From Hydractinia symbiolongicarpus (Eukaryota; Cnidaria; Hydrozoa; Anthoathecata; Hydractiniidae): a stretch of 64,000 nt of DNA. Shown here piece by piece: positions 13,901 to 26,068 of the stretch. The translations under genes and the position numbers were made by a program. Under the pieces are notes generated by a model. That model ran no database searches and was not told the DNA's origin. It worked only from the letters and a program-made list of their open reading frames with translations. The first letter of the stretch is position 1; each line of letters starts with the position of its first letter. The stretch is taken from assembly GCF_029227915.1 (NCBI RefSeq), contig NC_079886.1:5022001-5086000 (forward strand), given 5' to 3'.

Positions 13901-16900
13901 TAAGATAAGTAAGTCTTTTTGTGCTGTGGGACTAATCGTAGCAGTTAGCACGCGCTGAAGAGATAGAGACAGTTTCAGAAGCTACATTTCATTGACTTTC
14001 TAACGGTATCAGTCCGTTCGAGTTACAACGGTCGCGTCACATTTTGGTACCAACATGTATTTAGCGATATGTTTCTGATATTACTAGGTTGCATCGCTAT
14101 TAACAGTGAAACGATTGACTGTGCGACTTAATTGAACTGTTTTTAGACTTTGATCTTATAAATGTGATCAATGAGACAATTGAAGTTCAAGAAATAACAT
14201 TCTTCTTAATTTGACATGATTGCTGGAAATCAGCGATTACACTGGCCGCTGTAATAGCTCTTCATTTAAAAATTTAGATAAATAAAACCATTTCTTGATG
14301 TGGGACCAATCCTAGCCGATAGCGCGCGCTGAAGAAATAAAGACATTTTCAAAAGCTACAATTCATGGACTTTCTAGCGGTATCAACCCGTTTGAGTTTC
14401 AACGGTTGCGTCACATATTCGTACCAACATGTACATAGCGATATTTTTCCGATATTGCTAGGTTGCATCGCTTTTAACAGTGAAACGATTGGCTGTGGGA
14501 CTTAATTGAACTGATTTTATACTTTGACCTTATAAATGTCATCAATGAGACAATTGGAATCCAAGAAATAACATTCTTCTTAATTTGACATGATTGCTTG
14601 AACTTAACGATTACACTGGGCTTTGTTGTAACGTTTCATTTAAAAATTTAGATAAATAAGTCATTTTTTACTGTGAAACCAATCCTATCCGTTAGCGCGC
14701 GCTGAAGAAAAAAAGACATTTTCAAAAACTACATTTCATTGACTATCTACCGGTATCAGTCTGTTTGAGGTACAACTTTTGTGTCACATATTTGTACCAA
14801 CATGTATTTAGCGATATTTTTCTGATATTACTTGGTTGCATCGCTTTTAACTGTGAAACGATTGACTGTGGCACTTAATTGAACTGATATTGGACTTTGA
14901 CTTTATAATTGCCATAAATGAGACAACTGGACTCCGAGAAATAACGTTCTTCTTAATTTGAAATGATTGCTGAAACTCAGCATATACACTGGGCGCTGTG
15001 GTAGTGCTTTATTTAAAAATTTAGATAGGTAAGTCATTTTGTACTGTAGGACTAATCTTAGCAGTTAGCAAGCGCTAAAGAAATAGAGACAGTTTCAAAA
15101 ACTACATTTCATTTTTACTTTCTAACGGTATCAGTCCGTTTGAGTTACAACGATTGCGTCACATATACGTTCCAACATGTATTTAGCGATATGTTTCTGA
15201 TATTACTGGGTTGCATTGCTTTTAACTGTGAAACGATTGACTGTGGCACTTAATTGAACTGATTTTAGATTTTGACCTTATAAATGTCATCAATGAGACA
15301 CCTGGACTCCAAGGTATAACGTTTTTCTTAATTTGAAATGATTGCTGAAACTCAGCATATACACTGGGCGCTGTCGTAGGGCTCTATTTAAAAATTAAGA
15401 TAAGTAAGTCATTTTGTGCTGTGGGACTAATCCTAGCAGTTAGCACGCGCTGAAGAGATAGAGACAGTTTCAGAAGCTACATTTCATTGACTTTCTAACG
15501 GTATCAGTCCGTTCGAGTTACAACGGTCGCGTCACATTTTGGTACCAACATGTATTTAGCGATATGTTTCTGATATTACTAGGTTGCATCGCTATTAACA
15601 GTGAAACGATTGACTGTGCGACTTAATTGAACTGTTTTTAGACTTTGATCTTATAAATGTCATCAATGAGACAATTGAAGTTCAAGAAATAACATTCTTC
15701 TTAATTTGACATGATTGCTGGAAATCAGCGATTACACTGGCCGCTGTAATAGCTCTTCATTTAAAAATTTAGATAAATAAAACCATTTCTTGATGTGGGA
15801 CCAATCCTAGCCGATAGCGCGCGCTGAAGAAATAAAGACATTTTCAAAAGCTACAATTCATGGACTTTCTAGTGGTATCAACCCGTTTGAGTTACAACGG
15901 TTGCGTCACATATTCGTACCAACATGTACATAGCGATATTTTTCCGATATTACTAGGTTGCATCGCTTTTAACAGTGAAACGATTGGCTGTGGGACTTAA
16001 TTGAACTGATTTTGGACTTTGACCTTATAAATGTCATCAATGAGACAATTGGACTCCAAGAAATAACATTCTTCTTAATTTGACATGATTGCTTGAACTC
16101 AACGATTACACTGGGCTTTGTTGTAGCGTTTCATTTAAAAATTTAGATAAATAAGTCATTTTTGACTGTGGGACCAATCCTATCCGTTAGCGCGCGCTGA
16201 AGAAAAGAAGACATTTTCAAAAACTACATTTCATTGACTTTCTAACGGTATCAGTCTGTTTGAGGTACAACTTTGTGTCACATATTTGTACCAACATGTA
16301 TTTAGCGATATGTTTCTGATATTACTGGGTTGCATTGCTTTTAACTGTGAAACGATTGACTGTGGCACTTAATTGAACTAATTCAGTTTTCAGTCCGTTT
16401 GAGTTACAACGGTTGCGTCACATATTGGTACCAACATTTATTTAGCGATATTTTTCTAATAATACTAGTTTGCATCGCTTTTTACAGTGAAACGATTGAC
16501 TGTGGGACTTAATTGAACTGATTTTGGACTTTCACATTATAAATGTGATAAATGAGACAATTGGACTTCAAGAAATAACATTCTCTTAATTTGTCATGAT
16601 TGCTGGAATTCAACGATTACACTGGGTGCTGTGATAGCGGTTCATTTAAAAATTTAGATAAATAACTCATTTTTTGATGTTGGACCAATCCTAGCCGTTA
16701 GCGTGCGCCAAAGAAATGGAGACAGTTTCAAAAACTACATTTCATTGACTTTCTAACGGTATCAGTTCGCTGGAGTTACAACGGTTGCGCTACATATTCT
16801 TACCAACATTTATTTAGCGATATTTTTATGATATCACTAGGTTATATCCCCATTAACAGTAAAATGTTAGACTGTGGGACTTAATTGAACTGATTTTAGA

Positions 16901-17820
16901 CTTTGACCTTATAAATGGATAAATGAGGCAATTGGACTCGAAGAAATAACATTCTTCTTAATTTGAACTGATTGCTGTAACTCAGCGCTTGTACTGGGCG
17001 CTGTGGTAGCGCTTCATTTAAAAATTAGATAAGTAAGTCATTTTCTACTGTGGGACCAATCCTAGCCGATAGCGCGCTCTGAAGAAATAGAGATTTTCAA
17101 AAGCTACATTTCATGGACTTTCTAGCGGTATCAACTCGTTTGAGTTACAACGGTTGCGTCACATATTCGTACCAACATGTACATAGCGATATTTTTCCGA
17201 TATTGCTAGGTTGCATCGCTTTTAACAGTGAAACGATTGGCTGTGGGACTTAATTGAACTGATTTTGGACTTTGACCTTATAAATGTCATCAATGAGACA
17301 ATTGGACTCCAAGAAATAACATTCTTCTTAATTTGACATGATTGCTTGAACTCAACGATTACACTGGGCTTTGTTGTAACGTTTCATTTAAAAATTTAGA
17401 TAAATAAGTCATTTTTTACTGTGGAACCAATCCTATCCGTTAGCGCGCGCTGAAGAAAAGAAGACATTTTCAAAAACTACATATCATTGACTTTCTACCG
17501 GTATCAGTCTGTTTGAGGTACAACTTTTGTGTCACATATTTGTACCAACATGTATTTAGCGATATTTTTCTGATATTACTTGGTTGCATTGCTTTTAACT
17601 GTGAAACGATTGACTGTGGCACTTAATTGAACTGATATTGGACTTTGACTTTATAATTGCCATAAATGAGACAACTGGACTCCGAGAAATAACGTTCTTC
17701 TTAATTTGAATTGATTGCTGAAACTCAGCATATACACTGGGCGCTGTGGTAGTGCTCTATTTAAAAATTTAGATAAGTAAGTCATTTTGTACTGTAGGAC
17801 TAATCTTAGCAGTTAGCAAG
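11000..17820 (+). repeat. segmental duplication at 5360-bp displacement carrying a shared deletion junction
   Basis: An identical out-of-phase junction (GAACTAATTCAGTTTTCAGT) occurs at about 11017 and 16377. At each, the monomer jumps from the TTAATTGAAC phase straight to the CAGTCCGTTTGAG phase, losing roughly 250 bp. The flanks match at the same 5360-bp offset over about 10.6-12.4 kb and 16.0-17.8 kb; for example the rare GATGTTGGACCAATCC is near 11317 and 16677. The junction arose once and was then copied, so the block was duplicated after the deletion. Confidence 0.8.
11868..14100 (+). repeat. 1119-bp tandem duplication (3 monomers)
   Basis: About 11868-12981 and 12987-14100 match at a displacement of 1119 bp, checked at 12058/13177, 11901/13020 and 12861/13980. 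They are almost identical; one difference is ACCAAC against ACCGAC near 13300. A related four-monomer version of the same unit, displaced by 1493 bp, follows to about 15970 (13177 corresponds to 14670). Confidence 0.85.
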
Positions 17821-18140
17821 CGCTAAAGAAATAGAGACAGATTCAACAACTACATTTCATTTACTTTCTACCGGTATCAGTCCGTTTGAGTTACAACGAT
17901 TGCGTCACATATTCGTTCCAACATGTATTTAGCGATATGTTTCTGATATTACTGGGTTGCATTGCTATTAACAGTGAAACGATTAACTGTGCGACTTAAT
18001 TGAACTGATTTTGGGCTTTGACCTTATAAATGTCATCAATGAGACAATTGGACTCCAAGAAATAACATTCTTCTTAATTTGACATGATTGCTTGAACTCA
18101 ACGATTACACTGGGCTTTGTTGTAGCGTTTCATTTAAAAA

Positions 18141-21100
18141 GTTAGATAAATAAATCATTTTTGACTGTGGGACCAATCCTATCCGTTAGCGCGCGCTGAA
18201 GAAAAGAAGACATTTTCAAAAACTACATTTCATTGACTTTCTAACGGTATCAGTCTGTTTGAGGTACAACTTTTGTGTCACATATTTGTACCAACATGTA
18301 TTTAGCGATATTTTTCTGATATTACTTGGTTGTATCGCTTTTAACTGTGAAACGATTGACTGTGGCACTTAATTGAACTGATATTGGACTTTGACTTTAT
18401 AATTGCCATAAATGAGACAACTGGACTCCAAGAAATAACGTTCTTCTTAATTTTAAATGATTGCTGAAACTCAGCATATACACTGGGCGCAGTGGTAGTG
18501 CTCTATTTAAAAATTTAGATAGGTAAGTCATTTTGTACTGTACGACTAATCTTAGCAGTTACCAAGCGCTAAAGAAATAGAGACAGTTTCAAAAACTACA
18601 TTTCATTTACTTTCTAACGGTATCAGTCCGTTTGAGTTACAACGATTGCGTCACATATTCGTTCCAACATGTATTTAGCGATATGTTTCTGATATTACTG
18701 GGTTGCATTGCTTTTAACTGTGAAACGATTGACTGTGGCACTTAATTGAACTGATTTTAGATTTTGACCTTATAAATGTCATCAATGAGACACCTGGACT
18801 CCAAGGTATAACGTTCTTCTTAATTTGAATTGATTGCTGAAACTCAGCATATACACTGGGCGCTGTCGTAGGGCTCTATTTAAAAATTAAGATAAGTAAG
18901 TCATTTTGTGCTGTGGGACTAATCCTAGCAGTTAGCACGCGCTGAAGAAATAGAGACAGTTTCAGAAGCTACATTTCATTAACTTTCTAACGGTATCAGT
19001 CCGTTCGAGTTACAACGGTCGCGTCACATTTTGGTACCAACATGTATTTAGCGATATGTTTCTGATATTACTAGGTTGCATCGCTATTAACAGTGAAACG
19101 ATTGACTGTGCGACTTAATTGAACTGTTTTTAGACTTTGATCTTATAAATGTCATCAATGAGACAATTGAAGTTCAAGAAATAACATTCTTCTTAATTTG
19201 ACATGATTGCTGGAATTCAGCGATTACACTGGCCGCTGTAATAGCGCTTCATTTAAATATTTAGATAAATAAAATAAATTTCTTGATGTGGGACCAATCC
19301 TAGCCGATAGCGCGCGCTGAAGAAATAAAGACATTTTCAAAGCTACATTTCATGGACTTTCTAGCGGTATCAACCCGTTTGAGGAACAACGGTTGCGCCA
19401 CATATTCGTACCAACATGTACATAGCGATATTTTCCGATATTACTAGGTTGCATCGCTTTTAACAATGAAACGATTGGCTGTGGGACTTAATTGAACTGA
19501 TTTTGGACTTTGACCTTATAAATGTCATCAATGAGACAATTGGACTCCAAGAAATAACATTCTTCTTAATTTGACATGATTGCTTGAACTCAACAATTAC
19601 ACTGGGCTTTGTTGTAGCGTTTCATTTAAAAAATTTAGATAAATAAGTCATTTTTGACTGTGGGACCAATCCTATCCGTTAGCGCGCGCTGAAGAAAAGA
19701 AGACATTTTCAAAAACTACATTTCATTGACTTTCTATCGGTATCAGTCTGTTTGAGGTACAACTTTTGTGTCACATATTTGTAGCAACATGTATTTAGCG
19801 ATATTTTTCTGATATTACTTGGTTGTATCGCTTTTAACTGTGAAACGATTGACTGTGGCACTTAATTGAACTGATATTGGACTTTGACTTTATAATTGCC
19901 ATAAATGAGACAACTGGACTCCAAGAAATAACGTTCTTCTTAATTTTAAATGATTGCTGAAACTCAGCATATACACTGGGCGCAGTGGTAGTGCTCTATT
20001 TAAAAATTTAGATAGGTAAGTCATTTTGTACTGTACGACTAATCTTAGCAGTTACCAAGCGCTAAAGAAATAGAGACAGTTTCAAAAACTACATTTCATT
20101 TACTTTCTAACGGTATCAGTCCGTTTGAGTTACAACGATTGCGTCACATATTCGTTCCAACATGTATTTAGCGATATGTTTCTGATATTACTGGGTTGCA
20201 TTGCTTTTAACTGTGAAACGATTGACTGTGGCACTTAATTGAACTGATTTTAGATTTTGACCTTATAAATGTCATCAATGAGACACCTGGACTCCAAGGT
20301 ATAACGTTCTTCTTAATTTGAATTGATTGCTGAAACTCAGCATATACACTGGGCGCTGTCGTAGGGCTCTATTTAAAAATTAAGATAAGTAAGTCATTTT
20401 GTGCTGTGGGACTAATCCTAGCAGTTAGCACGCGCTGAAGAAATAGAGACAGTTTCAGAAGCTACATTTCATTAACTTTCTAACGGTATCAGTCCGTTCG
20501 AGTTACAACGGTCGCGTCACATTTTGGTACCAACATGTATTTAGCGATATGTTTCTGATATTACTAGGTTGCATCGCTATTAACAGTGAAACGATTGACT
20601 GTGCGACTTAATTGAACTGTTTTTAGACTTTGATCTTATAAATGTCATCAATGAGACAATTGAAGTTCAAGAAATAACATTCTTCTTAATTTGACATGAT
20701 TGCTGGAATTCAGCGATTACACTGGCCGCTGTAATAGCGCTTCATTTAAAAATTTAGATAAATAAAACCATTTCTTGATGTGGGACCAATCCTAGCCGAT
20801 AGCGCGCGCTGAAGAAATAAAGACATTTTCAAAGCTACATTTCATGGACTTTCTAGCGGTATCAACCCGTTTGAGGAACAACGGTTGCGCCACATATTCG
20901 TACCAACATGTACATAGCGATATTTTCCGATATTACTAGGTTGCATCGCTTTTAACAATGAAACGATTGGCTGTGGGACTTAATTGAACTGATTTTGGAC
21001 TTTGACCTTATAAATGTCATCAATGAGACAATTGGACTCCAAGAAATAACATTCTTCTTAATTTGACATGATTGCTTGAACTCAACAATTACACTGGGCT

Positions 21101-21285
21101 TTGTTGTAGCGTTTCATTTAAAAAATTTAGATAAATAAGTCATTTTTGACTGTGGGACCAATCCTATCCGTTAGCGCGCGCTGAAGAAAAGAAGACATTT
21201 TCAAAAACTACATTTCATTGACTTTCTATCGGTATCAGTCTGTTTGAGGTACAACTTTTGTGTCACATATTTGTAGCAACATGTA
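18141..21285 (+). repeat. 1493-bp higher-order tandem duplication (4 monomers)
   Basis: Copy 1 runs from about 18141 to 19633 and copy 2 from about 19634 onward, with a constant displacement of 1493 bp (18163/19656, 18541/20034). The diagnostic TACGACTAATCTTAGCAGTT with the variant ACCAAGCGC occurs in both. The next copy begins at about 21127 and is cut by the LINE A insertion at 21462. This repeat supplies the reference for working out what LINE A replaced. Confidence 0.88.
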
Positions 21286-21462
21286 TTTAGCGATATGTTT
21301 TTGATATAACTTGGTTGTATCGCTTTTAACTGTGAAACGATTGACTGTGGCACTTAATTGAACTGATATTGGACTTTGACTTTATAATTGCCATAAATGA
21401 GACAACTGGACTCCAAGAAATAACGTTCTTCTTAATTTTAAATGATTGCTGAAACTCAGCAT

Positions 21463-22428
21463 GTTTTAGAATTTGAAAGGAAAGTTATTGATTCAATCAG
21501 AAAAATTCACAAAAAAAGAAAAAGAGCGGACACAGATGCCATAATGAATAATACAAAAGACTTAGAACCTGATGTAATAAAGTCTACATTGGAAACTTTG
21601 TGTGATGAAGATTTTATTTACGTTACAGAGAGTAATGGTAAACAAAGTTATAGATTTTGTAAAACAGATAACGAAAATGTTGATTTACAGAAATGCAGTA
21701 ACGAAGATAACGAAGAGTTTGTGATTTCGGAAGAGAGTGGTTTAAATATGTCGTCGGCAAAAGAAGAATCTTTCTTGTCAAAGGAAATCTCCAGTTGTCG
21801 TGAGTTTGAAGTTTTTCAAGGTCTGGTCACACAAATCAGTGACCTAAAAGAATATTTTACGTATAAAATCGATCAAACTCGAAAGTGTTTTTCTGATGAT
21901 TTAGTGGAACAGCTTAGACAAGAAAATAGTTTTTTAAAGGACGAATTAAAAGAATATAGGAATCTTATTATTCAACTTTGTGAAAACAACAACAACGTAA
22001 TACAAGCACGGTCAACCAGAACAGAAAAAATCGATAATTGGCATAAAGTCCCCAGAGGACCACCATCAACAAAGTCAGGTAGTTATTATTATGATTATAC
22101 TTCGAGAAATAGATTTGATAATCTTCCTCATGAGGTTTTAAACTTTGAAAACCCTAACAATACAAACGTTAATACAGACTCTGACAATCAATCAAGTGGA
22201 AGGTTTTTGTCACAAACTAATGGGTCAACAAATGCACGTAATATAACGTTTCCTCCCAGAAGGCCAAATCCAGTTGTAAGTCACTATCCGGAAAGGGAAA
22301 AATATTTTTATAATACTAACAATGATCAAGAAGGTATGAGAAGTCGAGCCACGGAGAAGAAAAAAATCAGATTATCTGCGATAGTATTCCTAAAGGAATT
22401 AAGACAAGAGAATTTAATAGACACTTGA
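21463..22428 (+). pseudogene. LINE A ORF1 N-terminal part (winged-helix-like domain plus coiled coil)
   Basis: An open frame begins at an ATG at 21442, but its first seven codons are satellite DNA, so that start is accidental and the original start is lost. Residues about 8-72 of the fusion look like a small helical domain followed by a beta wing (IYVTESNGKQSYRF). I read this as winged-helix-like from pattern alone. A coiled coil lies at about 125-182 (DDLVEQLRQENSFLKDELKE). A polar, Asn/Ser-rich linker with a short Trp motif (NWHKVPRGP) follows. The frame then runs out of register in the A-run at about 22360-22366 and stops at 22426-22428. The natural protein would continue into the SGNH domain in the next frame. 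In the family, ORF1 proteins bind element RNA as a ribonucleoprotein; that role is inferred here. Confidence 0.75.
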
Positions 22429-22900
22429 AAAATGGTGATGCAAGAATAAAAAGTTTTCCAGGTACAAATGTGAAGAATCTTGGCCATTATGCCCTACCCA
22501 CCCTAATCAACGAACGCCCCGATATCGTTGTGTTGCACGTAGGAATTAACGATCTTATTAATATGGACTAAAACGACAATACTGAAGAACAAATTGCTAA
22601 CAACATCGTTAACATAGCAGATAAATGTAAAGAGCATGGCGTGGAAAAATTTTTATATCAAGTATCATCAGGTGCAAGCGAGTATGTTTTGAGAAAATTA
22701 ATAAAGTGAATAGAGCCGTAGAAGATAAAGCTATTGCACACGACCATATTTTTGTAAACAACGAAATGATTAAAGAGCTCAACTTGTGGAAAGATGGTCT
22801 ACACTTAAATCATAATGGGAAAGTATTTTTGGCCAATAATTTTTTGAATTATTTAAATAATTTTTTATATGTAAACACGGTTTCTTGGGGTGTTCCGTAA
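22366..22900 (+). pseudogene. LINE A ORF1 SGNH/GDSL esterase domain, broken
   Basis: Read through two frames, this segment gives the conserved blocks of an SGNH hydrolase. The first is CDSIPKG at 22377-22397, where GDS has become CDS; the nucleophile Ser remains and the Gly is lost. SFPG follows near 22454, then HVGIND near 22535, and DGLHLN near 22796 with the Asp-His pair. Two breaks interrupt it: a TAA at 22569-22571 just after the HVGIND block, and a frame change at about 22680, after which the frame runs to a stop at 22898-22900. Esterase domains of this type are characteristic of ORF1 in CR1/L2 elements; their substrate is not established. The domain assignment is firm, and the gene is certainly non-functional. 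Confidence 0.85.
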
Positions 22901-25860
22901 CTTTAAGTGATGTCTCAAATAAGGAGCAAGATGGTTTTTCTAACGAATGTGATTTAGAAAATGCTAAACATTTGCGGCTTAAGCATCCGAATAATCCTTT
23001 GCTTTGCTATTTAAACTTAAATAGCTTAAGGAACAAGATAGTAGATGTTTGCGAAGTTGTAACAAAAATATCACCAGATTACTTTGTTTTGGCAGAAAAT
23101 AAATTAAACCTTGAATTTCCGTCTGCTCAATTTGATATTGAAAATTATGAAATACGAAACAGAAGGGACAGGGATAAAAATGGAGGGGGGACTTATTGAA
23201 TACGTCAAAAAAGGGCTGATTTGTAAGCAATTATCGAACCTTGAGCCAATGAAAAATGAAGTTATTTGTTCTGAGATTACAGTGAGAAATAAAAAATGGG
23301 CCATTTTTAGTGTATATAGACCACCAGAATCTTCTAACTTAAGTAACTTTTTTATTGAGATAGTACGCTCACTTGATTTGGCTCTCAAAACTTATGATAA
23401 TGTTGTAGTCATGGGCGATATAAATATTGATTGTGATGACTCAAGTTCGACAGGTTTTGACATTTTTACAACTTTTTGCGAAACCTACAATTTAAAAAAT
23501 TTAATAAAACAAAAAACATGTTTCACAAATACTCGTGCATCACGAATAGATGTGTTTTTAACAAATAAACATGCATGTTTCCATAATTCTAAATCTTTTG
23601 AAACTGGACTTAGTGACCACCAACATATGATTTCTACTTTTATGAAGACTTTTTTAGTACGTTTAAAATCGAAAGAGATATCGTATAGGTGTTTTAAAAA
23701 ATTTGATGAGCAAGTTTTTCTTGAAGAAGTGAGGAGCACAGATTTTTGTTGTGATAACATAGATCCAAATGAAAGTTATGAGAACCTTGTACTGAAAGTT
23801 CGAAATATAATTGTTAAACATGCACCTATAAAAATTAAATTAGTTCGGGGTAACAAAGCCCCGTTTATGAATAAAAAATTACGAAAAGCAATTTACACAA
23901 GATCTCGTCTTAAAAACAATTTTAACAAAAATCGAACAGATGAAAATAGGGCAAAATATAAAAAACAAAGAAATAAGTGTGTTAGTATGAGACGACAGGC
24001 GATTAAAGAGCATTTTAATACTGTTATGGAGGGTGGCATTATTCAAAATAAGATATTTTGGAGAACTGTTAAACCTTTCCTTACTAACAAATCAGGTAAG
24101 AGCTCTAATGAAATTATGATTGTTCACAATGATATTATAGTAACGAATAAAAATGAATTAGCGGAAATTTTCAATGAAGAGTACATACATATAGTTGAAA
24201 AATATAGTGGAGTTAAACCAGTGTCGCTACGAAATTATCAATCTGAAAATAGAAATGAAGTTATCCTAAAGATTCTGGAAACAAATAAAAATCACCCTAG
24301 TATTCTTGAAATTAAAAATTCACTAATTGATCAAAATAATGAAATGTTGTTTAACTTTAAGGAAGTCTCGGAAAATAAAGTCTCTAAACTTTTCGGGGAT
24401 CTAAAAGTAGGTGTGGCATCTGGAGAGGACAAGATAACGGCTAAAATGGTGAAGTTAGCAAAACCTTATTTGATAAAACTCTTAACAAATGCCATTAACA
24501 ACAGTATTTGTCTCTCTGTTTTTCCGAGGAGAGCCAAACGCGCTACTGTATCCCCTATTGATAAAGGTGGGAAAGATAAATTATGTGTAAACAACTATAG
24601 ACCAGTCAGCATTTTAAATATATTTTCAAAATTTTATGAGAGAATAATTAAATCTCAAATTGTTGGTTATATTGATAATAAACTTTCAGAATTTTTATCA
24701 GCCTATAGGGAATCATATGGCACACAACATGTACTTATAAGATTATTGGAAGAATGGAAACAAAAATTAGATAAATATTACGTAGTTGGTGCAGTTTTAA
24801 TGGATCTATCTAAAGCTTTTCATTGCGTGCCTCATGATTTACTTATTGCTAAATTAAATGCCTATGGCTTTAGCCAGGATGCCCTACTTCTAATTTTATC
24901 GTACCTTTCTGACAGAGAGCAATCTACCCGCATAAATAATCAGCATAGTCTTTTCCAATTAATTCTGTCTGGAGTACCCCAAGGATCAATTTTAGGACCT
25001 ATTTTATTTAACATTTTTATTAATGACTTTATTTATTTTATTAAAAAAGCCAGTGTACACAATTATGCTGATGACAATTCCCTTTCTGCTTTCTCAAACT
25101 CAATTTCAAACTTAATTAAACTTTTGGAATGTGAATCTAATATAGCATTAGTGTGGTTGAAAAATAACAAAATGATGGCTAATCCAAATAATACAATTTA
25201 ATTAAAACAGAAAGCGAAGTTAATTTACTAGGAGTGACCATTGATAATGGCTTGAATTTCGACTCTCACATTTCTAAACTTATCAAAACATCATCAGCAC
25301 AATTGAATGCACTGTTTAGACTTAGCACGTTTTTATCTCACAAAGCCAAATTAGCGCTGGTACAAAGTTTTATTTACTCTAACTTTAATTATTGCCCTTT
25401 AGTATGGAATTTCTCTTCATATAAATCTTTGTTGAAGATTGAACAAATTAGGAAGAGAGCTTTGCGTTTCTTGTTAAATGATAATGATAGTACTTACGAC
25501 GAACTTCTTTTGAAAGCAGGAAAATACCAAATGGGCGTCTATAAACTTAAAACATTATGTACAGAAATATATTAGACTTTGCACGAACTCAATCCGACAT
25601 ACATTAAAGATATCTTTAAATTTCATGGGAGTGGTAGACCAGTGAGATCACAAAATGTTAATAATTTAACAGTCCCAAATATAGATACCGTTAGTTTTGG
25701 AACAAAAAGTCTCTCTTCCCTGGGGCCAAAAATATGGAATAAATTACCCAATCACTTGAAATCCTCAGAGTCTCTTAGTACTTTTGAAAATGCGATCAAA
25801 AGTTGGAATGGAAGTAAATGTTTTTGTGAGGTATGTGAATTGTCCCAAACACGCTTTTAG
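22887..25860 (+). pseudogene. LINE A ORF2: AP-type endonuclease and reverse transcriptase, broken
   Basis: The EN domain starts with LNLNSLRNK (near 23016) and AENKLN (near 23093), then changes frame in the G-run around 23183-23191. It continues with YRPPES, MGDINID (near 23411) and LSDHQ (near 23609). The RT follows: NNYRPVSIL (near 24592), motif A MDLSKAFH (near 24799, where the usual final Asp of AFD is His), motif B SGVPQGSILGP (near 24970) and YADD at 25064-25075. After 25198 the frame is lost, and roughly 25-30 residues expected between the RT thumb (MMANPN) and NLLGVTID appear deleted. The sequence resumes in another frame, meets TAG at 25573-25575 and ends at 25858-25860 with a CFCEVC Cys cluster. 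In an intact element ORF2 nicks target DNA and primes reverse transcription there. Confidence 0.92.
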
Positions 25861-26068
25861 TTAAATTTTTTTTTTTTTTTTTGTATATATAAAAATTTAA
25901 AAATATTTTCTCTCATTCAATTAATATTATTTAATATTATTTCTATTTGCACTTTAATTTCAGTCGGTTTTGATTAGCACTACTTTTTAGAGCTATGCAT
26001 ATAATTTTTCTTTTTACGAAACTTGTATATAATGTACCGACTATAAATAAATTTACAAACAAACAAAC
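25861..26068 (+). other. LINE A 3' UTR and CAAA tail
   Basis: An AT-rich 208-bp tail with a run of 17 T at 25866-25882 and a short terminal simple repeat (ACAAACAAACAAAC) ending at 26068. There is no poly(A), which fits CR1/L2-type elements, whose 3' ends carry short microsatellite repeats. Shortly before the end it has TTGTATATAATGTACCGACT. LINE B has a comparable TTGTATATCGACTTTAAA close to its own 3' end, suggesting related 3' recognition sequences. Confidence 0.75.

Larger units (their letters stand above)
1..21462 (+). repeat. satellite DNA array, block 1 (~370-bp monomer)
   Basis: Head-to-tail array of about 58 monomers, all in one orientation. The landmark TGTGGGACCAATCCTAG recurs near 378, 752 and 1123 and onward, about 370-374 bp apart. 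Landmarks in order within a monomer: TGTGGGACCAATCCTAG, AGCGCGCGCTGAAGAAA, CCGTTTGAGTTACAACGG, TACCAACATGTATTTAGCGA, GGTTGCATCGC, TGTGGGACTTAATTGAAC, TTATAAATGT, GAGACAATTGGACTCCAAG, GCGCTGTGATAGCGC. Neighbouring monomers differ by substitutions and small indels, while monomers several units apart can be almost identical, which is higher-order repeat structure. The short open frames in this block are chance products of the repeat. I see no gene here. The window begins inside the array, so its true left edge is outside. Confidence 0.97.
21463..26068 (+). mobile_element. LINE A: CR1/L2-type non-LTR retrotransposon, degenerate
   Basis: A non-satellite insert of 4606 bp. Reading left to right it holds the remnant of ORF1 (coiled coil, then SGNH esterase), ORF2 (endonuclease, reverse transcriptase, Cys-rich C-terminus), a 3' UTR and a short CAAA-type tail. 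That order and the ORF1 esterase are typical of CR1/L2-type elements of the Jockey group. The copy is dead: frameshifts near 22365, 22680 and 23190, a stop at 22569, a deletion with frame change near 25200, and a stop at 25573. The 5' end is truncated, because the insert starts inside coding sequence. The left flank ends in CTCAGCAT and the right flank resumes at GTTCCAACATG. Compared with the 1493-bp unit (19970 and 20154), 183 bp of satellite are missing. No target duplication is visible. Confidence 0.93.

Noticed and set aside
1-21462. CRISPR-like periodic repeat
   Set aside because: The period is about 370 bp with no distinct repeat/spacer division. It is a eukaryotic satellite.
22979-23760. 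Minus-strand frames at 22979, 23104 and 23485 inside LINE A
   Set aside because: They are antisense shadows of the endonuclease-coding region with no recognisable domain.
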